A stretch of DNA of 64,000 bases, from positions 1 to 64,000 of the forward strand of contig JAGWYN010000005.1 in assembly GCA_018969295.1 (NCBI GenBank). Reading direction: 5' to 3'. Of the stretch, positions 1 to 7,842 are shown one piece after another. The notes under the pieces were generated by a model. That model was not told the origin of the DNA, made no database searches, and saw nothing but the letters and a program-made list of their open reading frames with translations. Position 1 is the first letter of the stretch. Each line of letters begins with the position of its first letter. Source of the stretch: Chloroflexota bacterium (GTDB lineage: Bacteria; Chloroflexota; Anaerolineae; Caldilineales; Caldilineaceae). Both the position numbers and the translations under genes were made by a program.

Positions 1-662
1 GTCTCGGGTGTGGGTGTCTCGGGTGTGGGCGTCTCGGGAACGACTGTAATAGGGAAAAGCGGTTTGATGGTCACTGAGCCTGGTGCGACATCGTCCAAAA
101 TAGAAATACCGCCATACGTGACATCGCTGGCCAACAACTCGCCTGTGCGGAAGGTTAAGTCTGTCTGTTCGATTTCTCTGATGGCGACCAGTTCGAGGGT
201 CATCAACGTGAAATTGCTGGTTGGAAATGGGGGATTCAAGGTGCCTGCTGCAAATTGAATGGTGCCTTTTTCGTTGCTATACGTATCTTGCAGAGACATG
301 GTGAGTGTTTGACCCGGAACAATTTCGAGCACCTGGACATAGGTTGGGTCAAAGTCGATTGCGGCGGAGGCACCGTCCACCGGTTGGTGGGTGTTGACCT
401 CGACAGCAACGGTGAACACATCACCGACTGTCACACGGGATTGGGCAGGGCTGATGGCGAGGGTCACATCGCCACTTTGGGGTGTCTGTGGGACCTGTAG
501 TAGGTTGGCTGGGCTGGCAGCTGAAGCACTGCTCAGACAGAGTCCGGCAGTCAGGCTGAGTCCAATCGCCAGAAAAAGGATGGGCAAACTGTATTGGATG
601 TGGCTGAGCCGGCAAGATGGGGGTACTGCAAGAGAATTGAGGAAAGATTTTGAGAATGGCAT
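1..662 (-). CDS. Secreted cohesin-domain protein, 3' end outside window
   Basis: Reading leftward from an ATG at 662, an open frame of about 220 codons runs off the window edge without a stop. Residues 1-50 form an N-terminal hydrophobic segment (ILFLAIGLSLTAGL) ending in a plausible signal-peptidase site (SSASAA). A cohesin-like beta domain follows, with the pattern 'VTLAISPAQSRVTVGDVFTV', a 'DFDPTYVQVLEIVPG' strand and 'GTIQFAAGTL', closely matching the two cohesin-like modules of the protease upstream. The visible end is a repeated Glu-Thr-Pro-Thr-Pro linker, so at least one further domain lies outside the window. It sits 92 bp after the protease stop on the same strand, separated by a strong hairpin. 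The role is probably as an extracellular scaffold or surface protein. The domain family is inferred from sequence pattern; the start has no clear ribosome-binding site. Confidence 0.7.
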   Translation of the reverse strand, partial: MPFSKSFLNSLAVPPSCRLSHIQYSLPILFLAIGLSLTAGLCLSSASAASPANLLQVPQTPQSGDVTLAISPAQSRVTVGDVFTVAVEVNTHQPVDGASAAIDFDPTYVQVLEIVPGQTLTMSLQDTYSNEKGTIQFAAGTLNPPFPTSNFTLMTLELVAIREIEQTDLTFRTGELLASDVTYGGISILDDVAPGSVTIKPLFPITVVPETPTPETPTPE

Positions 663-704
663 CGACGGTTGGGCTCCATGGAATAGGCTTGCAGGCCTGG
701 TTTG

Positions 705-741
705 GGTCGTCAGATGTGGAGAGCAGCCACATCTGACGACC
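705..741 (-). terminator. Perfect 15-bp inverted repeat after the subtilase gene
   Basis: Arms at 705-719 and 727-741 are perfectly complementary over 15 bp with a 7-nt loop. The hairpin begins 14 bp after the protease stop codon and lies before the cohesin-protein start at 662. No clear U-tract follows, so it may attenuate, stabilise the mRNA 3' end or terminate with help from a factor. Confidence 0.45.
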
Positions 742-754
742 TGGCAACTGAATG

Positions 755-3700
755 TCAGTCGCCCGAGATCATGGGGAGGAACAATGGTGGGGCAAGCTGG
801 TCGACGATGTGGATGGCAACGTCTGCGGTGTCGGCCAGAATGGACTCACCGTCGTAGGTGGCCTCGCTTTGTGCGCCATCGGTGTGCAGGAAGGCCAGTT
901 TGCTGGCACCCAGGCCGACTGTGGCGAATTCGATCGTTGCCAGGGGGACGCTGCCATTCAGAACCGTTGACAGGCTGCCTGCGGCGAAACGAATCTGTCC
1001 TTGGGAATTGTCGAATGTTTCTTCCAGCCGTGCAGAAAGCAATTCGCTGACAACGATGCGATTGACCTGCAGGATGGCTGGATCGAACGTGAGATAGGCA
1101 GCCACACCGTCGACGGCAAGCGGGGCGGTTTCAAGCCACAGCTGGGCCACAAAGGGTGAGCCGCGCAACAGTGGGCCCGCCGGGAGTGCAATGCCAAGTC
1201 GAACGTTGGCCGGGGCTGCCAAGGGTGGTTCAGCTTTGTGCACAGCGGGTAGAAGTTGGCTGTTGCCACTGATACCGAAGTTGCTGCGCAAGATCGAAAA
1301 ATCTGGAAGGTTGACACAGCCATCGCCGTTGAAATCCGCGCGAGGGTCATATCCGGCATTGGTGCTGCAGCGAGTGAATGTGTTGACCAGGATGGAAAAG
1401 TCGATCAGGCTGACTGCATTGTCCCCATTGCTGTCTCCCCCCCGCAAGGTACCGAAGTCGACGGCAGTAAGCTCTTCGGTCACCGTGACGGGCAGGGTGG
1501 TGCGCAGGGTATTGTGGCCCCGCACGCCGATCTGGTAAGGCCCGCTCAGACCTGTCAACGTGAAGTAGCCGGAGGCATCGAGCGCTGTGGCCTGCTGGAG
1601 GGCTGGTTCTCCAACCAGACTTTGCAGTGTAATCGTCACGGGGATCTGCCAGCGCAGATGGGGAGCTGCGGGTCTGCCGGGCGGCACGGCGCGGCCGACC
1701 AGCTGGCGTTCAATAACGCGCACAGAGCCGTTTTCGAGACGATCCAACACGCTGTCGCCGGCATAATAGACGTCGCTGCGGCGAGAATTCTGGCTGACAA
1801 AGGTCAGCGGGGTCCCGGTGGAAGAATGTGTGGCTGTGAAAAGGATGGTTGCCAGCACAAAGTCGCTGGTGGGGAGTCCTCCCCCGAGGGCCGCTCCAGC
1901 AGCAAAATCAAATGTACCTTGGGTGTTGTCGAACTGATTCTGCAGCAGTGTGGGGAAGGTGCTGCCTGCCGTCACTGCGGCCACTTGCAGCACAGCTGGG
2001 TCAAAATTGAGGTGGGCCTCGGCGGAATCGACCGGCTGCGTTGTCTGTACGCGAACTGTCACAGTGAAAGTTTCACCGAGTTGGACCGCAGTGCCAGCGG
2101 GGACCACAGCCAGGAGCACGTCGCCTGGATCTGGGGTGGGCGTCGCTGTCGGTGGGACGCTCGGTGTCTGGGTTGCTGTCGGCAGAAAGGTCGGGGTCGC
2201 AGTGGGTGTGGGTTGGGTCGGTGTCAGAGCCGCGTTGATCCGCAGTGCTCCCCCGCTCCAGGGGGTAACCGGGACGTTCTGGGGAGAGCTGTTTTTTGTA
2301 GAAGCGTCGTTGAGATAGGAATACTGGGCCACTTCAATGTAGTAGATCGTTCCTGCTGTGACCGGCAGAGCGACCCTTGATTGGAGCGTGTTGTTGATGT
2401 CGTCGTTGCAAGCGCGGCGGGTCAAGGCCCCGCGGCTGCCTGTAAAGACAGCCAGCACGGTGTCGTAGTTGCTGTTGGCGGTCTGAATTTCCAACGTACC
2501 GTTGACCGCAGGGGTCAGCCGATACCATACCGAGGCGAGACCCTGCGATCCGATACACAAAATCGGATCGTCGCCGGCGCGTGTGGCGGACTGCGTATCC
2601 ATGCTGTGGCTGTAGGGCAGATTGGCCATCACGACAGGCTGTGCGAAGTCATCGTTGGCGGGCGAGACAGGCGAAGGGGTGGGTGTGTTGCCGGCAACGT
2701 TCAAGGTGACAGCCAGGGTCAACGTGCCACCTGCCTGGCCGTTGACGGGAGCATCTGTTTTGCTGCGCGGAGCCGCCAGCTGGCTGCTGCCAGGATTGTA
2801 GTCAGCGACCTCCACATAGTAGGTGGTGCCTGCTGTGACTGGCAGCGTTGTCTGCGACTGCCGGTTTGTGTTGCTGAGATCATCGTTGCAGGCCAGCTGA
2901 GTCAAGGCCCCGCGGCTGCCCGTGAAGACAGCCAGCACAGTGTCGTAGTTGCTGTTGAAGGTGTTGAGTGTCAGCTGTCCGCTGGCCGGCGCGACGAGCC
3001 GATACCAGACACTGGCTCCGCCTTGAAAACCAACACAGAGTACGGGATCATCGGCAGCTTTGGTGGCCAACGTCGTTGCCATCGTGCGGTTGAAGGGCAG
3101 GGTGGAAATCGAGACAGGCTGCGCGAAGTCGTCGTTGGGCGGCGGGATGGGGGTCGGGGTCGCCGTCAATGTCGGGGTCGGTGTCGGTGGTGTGCCGGTC
3201 GGCGTGGGGGTCGGCGTAGGAGCTGGACCCAGCAGATTGTAAAGCAGTCGATTGGGGGAGCCTGAACCAGGGTCGCTGACTGCCCCCGTCGTCGCTGCGT
3301 TGCTCAGGCTGGCCGCCACATCAGCCGGCGAGGCGTTGGGCGAGCCTGCAAGATGGAGGGCCACCACCCCGGCGACGTGCGGGGAGGCCATCGAGGTCCC
3401 GGAGAGCGAGCCTGCGGCGTTGTCACCGGTATACCAGCTGGAGAGAATGTTGACCCCAGGTGCAAAGATGTCGAGACAGGTTCCGTAGTTGGAGAAAGAG
3501 GCGCGCTGGTCACTGCTGTTGGTGGCCCCGACGGTGATCGCCAGCGGCTCGCGCGCTGGGGAGCTGTTGCAGGCATCAGCAGTTTCGTTGCCGGCGGCTA
3601 CGACATGTACGACGCCGGCGGCAACAGAGTTGCGCAGAGCAGTGTCCAGGGTTGGGGAAGCGCCGCCGCCCAGGCTCATATTGGCAACTGCTGGCTTGGT

Positions 3701-4450
3701 GTGGTTGATGGTGACCCAGTCGATGCCAGCGACCACCCCGGAGGTCGTGCCGCTGCCGTTGCAGTCGAGCACGCGCACGCCATGCAGCGTCACGCGCTTG
3801 GCGACGCCGTAGGTGCTGCCGCCGACCGTGCCGGCGACATGGGTGCCGTGTCCGTTGCAGTCATCTGGGTCGTCGCCGTCGACAGCGTCGTAGCCGGCGC
3901 CGATGCGTCCGCTGAACTCGGTGTGGCTGCTGCGAATGCCGGTGTCGATGATGTAGGCGTGGACCCCTTGCCCGTCGGTAGCATAGGTGTAGCTGTTGCT
4001 GAGCGGTAAGCTCCGCTGGTCGATTCGGTCCAATCCCCAGGGAGGGCCGGTCTGGGTGTCGTTGGCGGTGAACACCTGGTCCTGCTCGATGTAGGCGACG
4101 TCGGCGTCTTTGCGCAATGCTTCGACCGCCTGCACAGAGAGAGTGGCCGCATAGCCCTGAACGGCGCTGTCGTAGAGGTAGTGGATTTGGGCGCCAAACT
4201 GGCTCTTTGCTTCTGCCGCTTTGCTGTTGACTGCGGCTGCGGAGAAGACCCGGTCTGCTTTGAATACCACTATGTAGCGGTCAGGAATGCTCTTGCCGGT
4301 CGTGGTCAGGGGGGCGACAGCATCGCTGTCGGTCTGTGCGGCAGGAACCTCGCGGGGGACATTGGTGGCAGCCAACGCCGGTGTCAGCAGCAGGGCGAGG
4401 GCAGCCAACAGGCTGAAGACCGATAGAGATCTGGATATCAATGAATACAT
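755..4450 (-). CDS. Secreted subtilisin-like serine protease (S8) with PPC-like, cohesin and dockerin modules
   Basis: A large extracellular protease of 1231 aa. The ATG at 4450 is preferred over a TTG six codons upstream because GAGGAG lies 8 nt before it. Modules in order (numbered from this ATG): signal peptide (1-28); I9-type inhibitory propeptide (about 55-128); S8 catalytic domain with Asp169 (IIDTGI), His201 (NGHGTHVAG), oxyanion Asn288 (AAGN) and Ser353 (GTSMASPHVAG); a PT-rich linker; two PPC-like beta domains beginning NDDFAQPV; another PT linker; a cohesin-like domain (about 790-920); a carboxypeptidase-regulatory-like segment; a dockerin-like pair of EF-hand loops (about 1003-1063, DSNGDNAVSLIDFSIL and DFNGDGCVNLPDFSIL); and a second cohesin-like domain at the C terminus. 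All catalytic residues are present, so it should be an active, calcium-responsive secreted protease. Having cohesin and dockerin modules on one chain is unusual. Confidence 0.9.
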   Translation of the reverse strand: MYSLISRSLSVFSLLAALALLLTPALAATNVPREVPAAQTDSDAVAPLTTTGKSIPDRYIVVFKADRVFSAAAVNSKAAEAKSQFGAQIHYLYDSAVQGYAATLSVQAVEALRKDADVAYIEQDQVFTANDTQTGPPWGLDRIDQRSLPLSNSYTYATDGQGVHAYIIDTGIRSSHTEFSGRIGAGYDAVDGDDPDDCNGHGTHVAGTVGGSTYGVAKRVTLHGVRVLDCNGSGTTSGVVAGIDWVTINHTKPAVANMSLGGGASPTLDTALRNSVAAGVVHVVAAGNETADACNSSPAREPLAITVGATNSSDQRASFSNYGTCLDIFAPGVNILSSWYTGDNAAGSLSGTSMASPHVAGVVALHLAGSPNASPADVAASLSNAATTGAVSDPGSGSPNRLLYNLLGPAPTPTPTPTGTPPTPTPTLTATPTPIPPPNDDFAQPVSISTLPFNRTMATTLATKAADDPVLCVGFQGGASVWYRLVAPASGQLTLNTFNSNYDTVLAVFTGSRGALTQLACNDDLSNTNRQSQTTLPVTAGTTYYVEVADYNPGSSQLAAPRSKTDAPVNGQAGGTLTLAVTLNVAGNTPTPSPVSPANDDFAQPVVMANLPYSHSMDTQSATRAGDDPILCIGSQGLASVWYRLTPAVNGTLEIQTANSNYDTVLAVFTGSRGALTRRACNDDINNTLQSRVALPVTAGTIYYIEVAQYSYLNDASTKNSSPQNVPVTPWSGGALRINAALTPTQPTPTATPTFLPTATQTPSVPPTATPTPDPGDVLLAVVPAGTAVQLGETFTVTVRVQTTQPVDSAEAHLNFDPAVLQVAAVTAGSTFPTLLQNQFDNTQGTFDFAAGAALGGGLPTSDFVLATILFTATHSSTGTPLTFVSQNSRRSDVYYAGDSVLDRLENGSVRVIERQLVGRAVPPGRPAAPHLRWQIPVTITLQSLVGEPALQQATALDASGYFTLTGLSGPYQIGVRGHNTLRTTLPVTVTEELTAVDFGTLRGGDSNGDNAVSLIDFSILVNTFTRCSTNAGYDPRADFNGDGCVNLPDFSILRSNFGISGNSQLLPAVHKAEPPLAAPANVRLGIALPAGPLLRGSPFVAQLWLETAPLAVDGVAAYLTFDPAILQVNRIVVSELLSARLEETFDNSQGQIRFAAGSLSTVLNGSVPLATIEFATVGLGASKLAFLHTDGAQSEATYDGESILADTADVAIHIVDQLAPPLFLPMISGD

Positions 4451-4501
4451 ATTGCTGTCTCCTCGCAAAAAATGATACGCGATGCAGCCGATCTTGGCTG
4501 G

Positions 4502-5980
4502 CTACGCTCTTATTATACCATCGGTGGGCAGGCACAAGGAATTGCCTTCTGCAGTGGGGGTCGGCTGCTCTGAATCAGGATTGGCTGTCTGCACATCTGC
4601 CGGAAGCTGCATGTGATCGGGGATATGCAGCTCGCTGCCTTCCGGTGCGCTGATTTGCACATGGCCCTGGACAGTTACGTTGCAGCCAAAAAAAACATCT
4701 CCAGAGACAGTCAGCCTCTGGCAGCGGCGGAGGGAGGGGGCTCCGGTTGGAAAATGTTGCTGAAGCATCGCGAAAAGTTGGTAGTAGCGGTCGTCCAGCT
4801 CTACAGATGGCGGGGTGCCGCTGCATTCAGGAGCCAGGCTGAGCGTATAATCTTGGTTGAGCTGGTAGGCATCTGACATGAGGACGAGCAGATCGTTGTT
4901 CTTCTTGACCGGGGCGAAACGAGCGCGCGGCACGCACAGGGCCTGGGCGCGATCGAAGAGGGCGATCGCAGAGCCCATTGCGGTCTCCAACTGATAGACG
5001 CGCGGGCTGGAAGGGGAGGAGGGATCGACAGGTTTTTCGTTGCGGATCAAGGGCAACCCCAGCAGACCGTGTCGCTGCTGCAGCGTCGTTGCCAGCACGG
5101 ACAGGTTGACCCAGAGGTTGTTGGTGTTGAAGAACTGGTAGCGCTGGAGGTCCTGAAAGGTTTTTTCTTCGTCTGGGGGGCACTGAGCCAGTTCGCGAAG
5201 GATCAGCTGGCCGGTGGCGGTGCGGGCCAGATGCCCCCCCTTGCGGTCGGCCGGGGTGCGCTGCGCGACTTCCATCAGAAAGGGAAGCTGGCTGCTGGCG
5301 AAAAAGCCCAGAATCGAGAGGTCCAGGACGGCGCCCAGGTTATCGACGTTCGAGACAAACGCGTGTTCGTACCCGTGATCAAGCAGCCAGTGGAGCATGC
5401 CGCTGTCGGCCAGCGCAGTGTAGAGATCGCCGTGGCCGGGGGGGCACCACGCTTTCTCAGGATCCTGCGGCCATTCGGCTGGCTGCAGGGTCGTTTTCCA
5501 GATTTTGGGTTGTTTGTGTTGAAGGAACTCCAGCGGATGGCCCTGGGCAAGATCCGGGTATTTTTGCAGTGCGGCCAGACTTTCTGCGCTGGTGTAAAAA
5601 CTGTTCATCAACACAAGGGGGATATGGGTTCCACTCTGTTGGCGCAGATGGAGGATCTGACGGGCAATAATGTCGAGAAAAGACAGCCCATTTTTGACGG
5701 GCAAGAGCGATTTGGGGCCATCCATCCCCATGCTGGTGCCAAGTCCGCCGTTGAGTTTGATGACAACGGTGCGGCTCAAGGCTTTTTCACCTGCCCTGGG
5801 GAGGCATGGATCCAACTCTGTGTAGGTGGGCAGGGTGTCGACGGGCTGCGCTTGATCGTGGGAAATGTAGCCGGTCGCACCGGCGGCCAGCTGGTCGTAG
5901 TAAAAATGGTAGTGTTCGATAAAGGTCTGTGAGATGCCCTCAGCGAGCATCTTCTGCTGAAAGGGTGTGAAGTCAGACAT
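4502..5980 (-). CDS. UTP--glucose-1-phosphate uridylyltransferase (UDPGP family)
   Basis: 492 aa. Makes UDP-glucose from UTP and glucose-1-phosphate in the cytoplasm, supplying sugar donors for polysaccharide and glycan synthesis. The hallmark nucleotide-binding loop LNGGLGTSMGMDGPKSL is at about residues 75-91, followed by FLDIIARQI, as in the eukaryote-like UDPGP family rather than the bacterial GalU family. Further family segments are the uridine-binding region (HGDLYTAL), NVDNLGAVLD and a long middle section ending in a left-handed beta-helix-like C terminus (VSGDVFFGCNVTVQGHVQI). Length fits the family (roughly 460-510 aa). It is the first gene before the subtilase on the same strand, 51 bp apart, but no functional link is evident. 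The glycosyltransferases further along the window are natural consumers of nucleotide sugars. Confidence 0.88.
   Translation of the reverse strand: MSDFTPFQQKMLAEGISQTFIEHYHFYYDQLAAGATGYISHDQAQPVDTLPTYTELDPCLPRAGEKALSRTVVIKLNGGLGTSMGMDGPKSLLPVKNGLSFLDIIARQILHLRQQSGTHIPLVLMNSFYTSAESLAALQKYPDLAQGHPLEFLQHKQPKIWKTTLQPAEWPQDPEKAWCPPGHGDLYTALADSGMLHWLLDHGYEHAFVSNVDNLGAVLDLSILGFFASSQLPFLMEVAQRTPADRKGGHLARTATGQLILRELAQCPPDEEKTFQDLQRYQFFNTNNLWVNLSVLATTLQQRHGLLGLPLIRNEKPVDPSSPSSPRVYQLETAMGSAIALFDRAQALCVPRARFAPVKKNNDLLVLMSDAYQLNQDYTLSLAPECSGTPPSVELDDRYYQLFAMLQQHFPTGAPSLRRCQRLTVSGDVFFGCNVTVQGHVQISAPEGSELHIPDHMQLPADVQTANPDSEQPTPTAEGNSLCLPTDGIIRA
4512..4517 (-). promoter_or_regulatory. Candidate -10 box for the subtilase gene
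   Basis: On the minus strand a perfect TATAAT lies inside the last codons of the preceding uridylyltransferase gene, 62 bp before the protease ATG. No convincing -35 box sits at 17 bp, so it is only a candidate for separate transcription of the protease. Confidence 0.3.
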
Positions 5981-6020
5981 CTTTGTCTGCGTCTCCGTTG
6001 AGGTGGGTTGATGGAAAGAT

Positions 6021-6053
6021 GCTCACCTTCCGGTTGCACAGCCGACGGTGAGC
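6021..6053 (-). terminator. Hairpin between the small membrane-protein gene and the uridylyltransferase gene
   Basis: Seven-bp perfect arms GCTCACC (6021-6027) and GGTGAGC (6047-6053) enclose a region with a further small stem (CGG/CCG). It lies about 80 bp after the stop of the 118-aa membrane-protein gene. There is no U-tract, so a termination role is only possible. Confidence 0.28.
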
Positions 6054-6135
6054 CAGTCTGAGAGGGGGGCACTGCGAGCTTTGGGGCCGGAGAGCAGTTC
6101 GTCCTCCTTCATTCTGGCGGAGAGGGGCTTCTGCC

Positions 6136-6492
6136 TCAAAGGGGCATTCCAAGGTCTTGATGGCCGGCTCCTCGGCGTTGTTCGCTGCGGGCGCGCTCCT
6201 CTTGATGGCGGTCACGCACGATAAAAACCAGAAAAACAGCGTAGGTTGGGATGCCGAGCAGCGCCACCCAGCGGCCCAGATCCCCGCTGCCTGCCGCGCC
6301 CAAAAAACAGCCGATGGCGAGCAGCACCCAGACCAAGGAATGAAAATAGCGTAGCACGATCTGTGCGCGCAACGTTCGTCTGGTCAGCCGCCGCAGGCCC
6401 GGGCTGGGCCAGACAAAATAGTAGGCAATTGCTACTGCCAGACAAAGCATCCCCCAAAAAAGCAGGGGAATGCCCAGCAAGTTTGCGTCCAT
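6136..6492 (-). CDS. Small membrane protein of unknown function
   Basis: 118 aa with three likely membrane segments: about residues 5-27 (LGIPLLFWGMLCLAVAIAYYFVW), 50-68 (FHSLVWVLLAIGCFLGAAG) and 73-92 (GRWVALLGIPTYAVFLVFIV). A basic stretch (RRLTRRTLRAQ) lies between the first two and a charged tail (RDRHQEERARSEQRR) follows the last. The start is supported by AAGGA about 8 nt upstream. It has its own divergent promoter candidate facing the phosphoesterase gene. I do not recognise the family. Confidence 0.65.
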   Translation of the reverse strand: MDANLLGIPLLFWGMLCLAVAIAYYFVWPSPGLRRLTRRTLRAQIVLRYFHSLVWVLLAIGCFLGAAGSGDLGRWVALLGIPTYAVFLVFIVRDRHQEERARSEQRRGAGHQDLGMPL

Positions 6493-6624
6493 GTCCGATT
6501 TCCTTTCTGGCCTCCGCAGAAACCGGCACTTTCTGCCAGGGGGTCGAACAGCTCTTGGCAGCGGCCCCCTACGGAGAAAGCTGGGAAAATCTCATCCTTT
6601 CCCCCCCGATCTTGTTGCAAAGCT

Positions 6625-6654
6625 ATGGTACCCTCAGCCTGCTGAAATTGACAA
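6625..6654 (-). promoter_or_regulatory. Divergent promoter for the 118-aa membrane protein
   Basis: On the minus strand TTGTCA (6654-6649), an 18-bp spacer and TACCAT (6630-6625) form a sigma-70-like promoter. Its -35 box overlaps the -35 box of the plus-strand promoter at 6648-6676, so the two promoters may exclude one another. Confidence 0.4.
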
Positions 6655-6676
6655 CTCCTGTCCAAGGCCGTATCGT
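6648..6676 (+). promoter_or_regulatory. Promoter of the phosphoesterase gene
   Basis: A perfect -35 TTGACA (6648-6653), a 17-bp spacer and TATCGT (6671-6676) lie 49 bp before the ATG at 6725. Confidence 0.55.
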
Positions 6677-6724
6677 GAAGAGGAGGGACACGAGCAAGCA
6701 AAAGGACTGGCGGAGAGTTTACCG

Positions 6725-7693
6725 ATGAAACTGGCAATCTTGGCAGATATTCATGGGAATTGGCCGGCGCTGGAGGCCATTCTGGTTCGACTAGAGCAGA
6801 TCCAGCCCGATTATGTGGTGGTAGACGGTGATCTGATCAACGGCACGCCGTTCAGCGGGCAAGTCATCGACTGTGTTCGAAAGCTGAATTGGGTTGTAGT
6901 GCGTGGCAACCATGAATTCTATCTGTTGGATTTGGGCACCCCACGCGCTGCTCCTGGCAGTGAGGACTCTGTGCGTTGGGGGACACTCTACTGGCTGCAG
7001 AAACAGATTACCGCCGAACAAAAAGCCTACCTGGCGATGTTGCCAGACGAACGAGTTTTTTACCTGCCTGGGACACAACCGCTTCGGATCAGCCATGGAC
7101 TGCCTGGCCGGAACCGAGTTGGGATTTACGCCAACCAACCGGACGACAAAATTGCCGACGAACTGGCAGCTGTTCCGGAAGAGACGTTTGTGACTGCCCA
7201 TACGCACATCCAGATCGATCGGCATGTCATCTGGCGGGGTGAACAGGATGGAGAGCTGCGGGCAAACCCACATGGGGATATGCCGCACCCTGCACCGATC
7301 GAACGGCACTGGCATGTGGTGAACCCTGGCAGCGTTGGGCTGCCGCTCAACAGACAGCCCAACGCACAATTTGCTGTGCTGGAGAGCCGATCTCTCTCTG
7401 CGGTGCGGGGTGGCTGGCAGGTCGAGCACCATCAGGTCTTTTATGACCGTTGTCTGGTCCTGGATGCCTTTGCTACGTCTGGTATGTTGGGGGCCGATGG
7501 AATTTTTTCGACCCTGTTCTACTGGGAAGTTGTGACCGCAGAACCCGAAATTCTCCTCTTTTATCGTTGGGCCTACGAGCGTGGCTTGGACCCGGAGCAG
7601 TATGAATTGGGAGAGTTGTTTCATCGGTATGGGGTGGAAAGTGGGCGAGCTGGGTATGTCCGCCAGCGAGATCCATTGCATCGGGGAGTATGA
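6725..7693 (+). CDS. Calcineurin-like metallophosphoesterase
   Basis: 322 aa cytoplasmic phosphoesterase. The ATG at 6725 is chosen although the frame is open further upstream: it begins directly with the family's first metal-binding motif (ILADIHGNWPAL), has GGAGAG 7 nt upstream, and follows a good promoter. The dimetal motifs are all visible: D-x-H (DIHGN), GD (VVDGDLINGTPF), GNHE (VVRGNHEFYL), and the C-terminal H-x-H (VTAHTHIQID), with a last NPGSVGLPL segment typical of YfcE/Saf-type phosphodiesterases. Substrate cannot be read from sequence. It stands alone between two promoters, so it is probably monocistronic. Confidence 0.85.
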   Translation: MKLAILADIHGNWPALEAILVRLEQIQPDYVVVDGDLINGTPFSGQVIDCVRKLNWVVVRGNHEFYLLDLGTPRAAPGSEDSVRWGTLYWLQKQITAEQKAYLAMLPDERVFYLPGTQPLRISHGLPGRNRVGIYANQPDDKIADELAAVPEETFVTAHTHIQIDRHVIWRGEQDGELRANPHGDMPHPAPIERHWHVVNPGSVGLPLNRQPNAQFAVLESRSLSAVRGGWQVEHHQVFYDRCLVLDAFATSGMLGADGIFSTLFYWEVVTAEPEILLFYRWAYERGLDPEQYELGELFHRYGVESGRAGYVRQRDPLHRGV

Positions 7694-7711
7694 CGGGACG
7701 TTGAATCCGGG

Positions 7712-7741
7712 TTGGACAAATTTGACAAGAGCATTTATAAT
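7712..7741 (+). promoter_or_regulatory. Promoter of the zinc-ribbon/LysM gene
   Basis: TTGGAC (7712-7717), an 18-bp spacer and a perfect TATAAT (7736-7741) precede the ATG at 7843 by about 100 bp. A TTGACA at 7722-7727 is too close to this -10 box to pair with it. Confidence 0.42.
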
Positions 7742-7842
7742 AATTTTGCTGTCTACCAGCAGTGGGAGTAGATGTGCGAGGGCCTGAACAATGAAGAGAT
7801 TTCCATCGCAGCGAGCTAAACAAAAGAGCCGAGGGTCCCAGT

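Noticed and set aside
1256..2380. 374-aa plus-strand frame inside the protease gene
   Set aside because: Antisense to the cohesin/dockerin region of the subtilase; no motifs.
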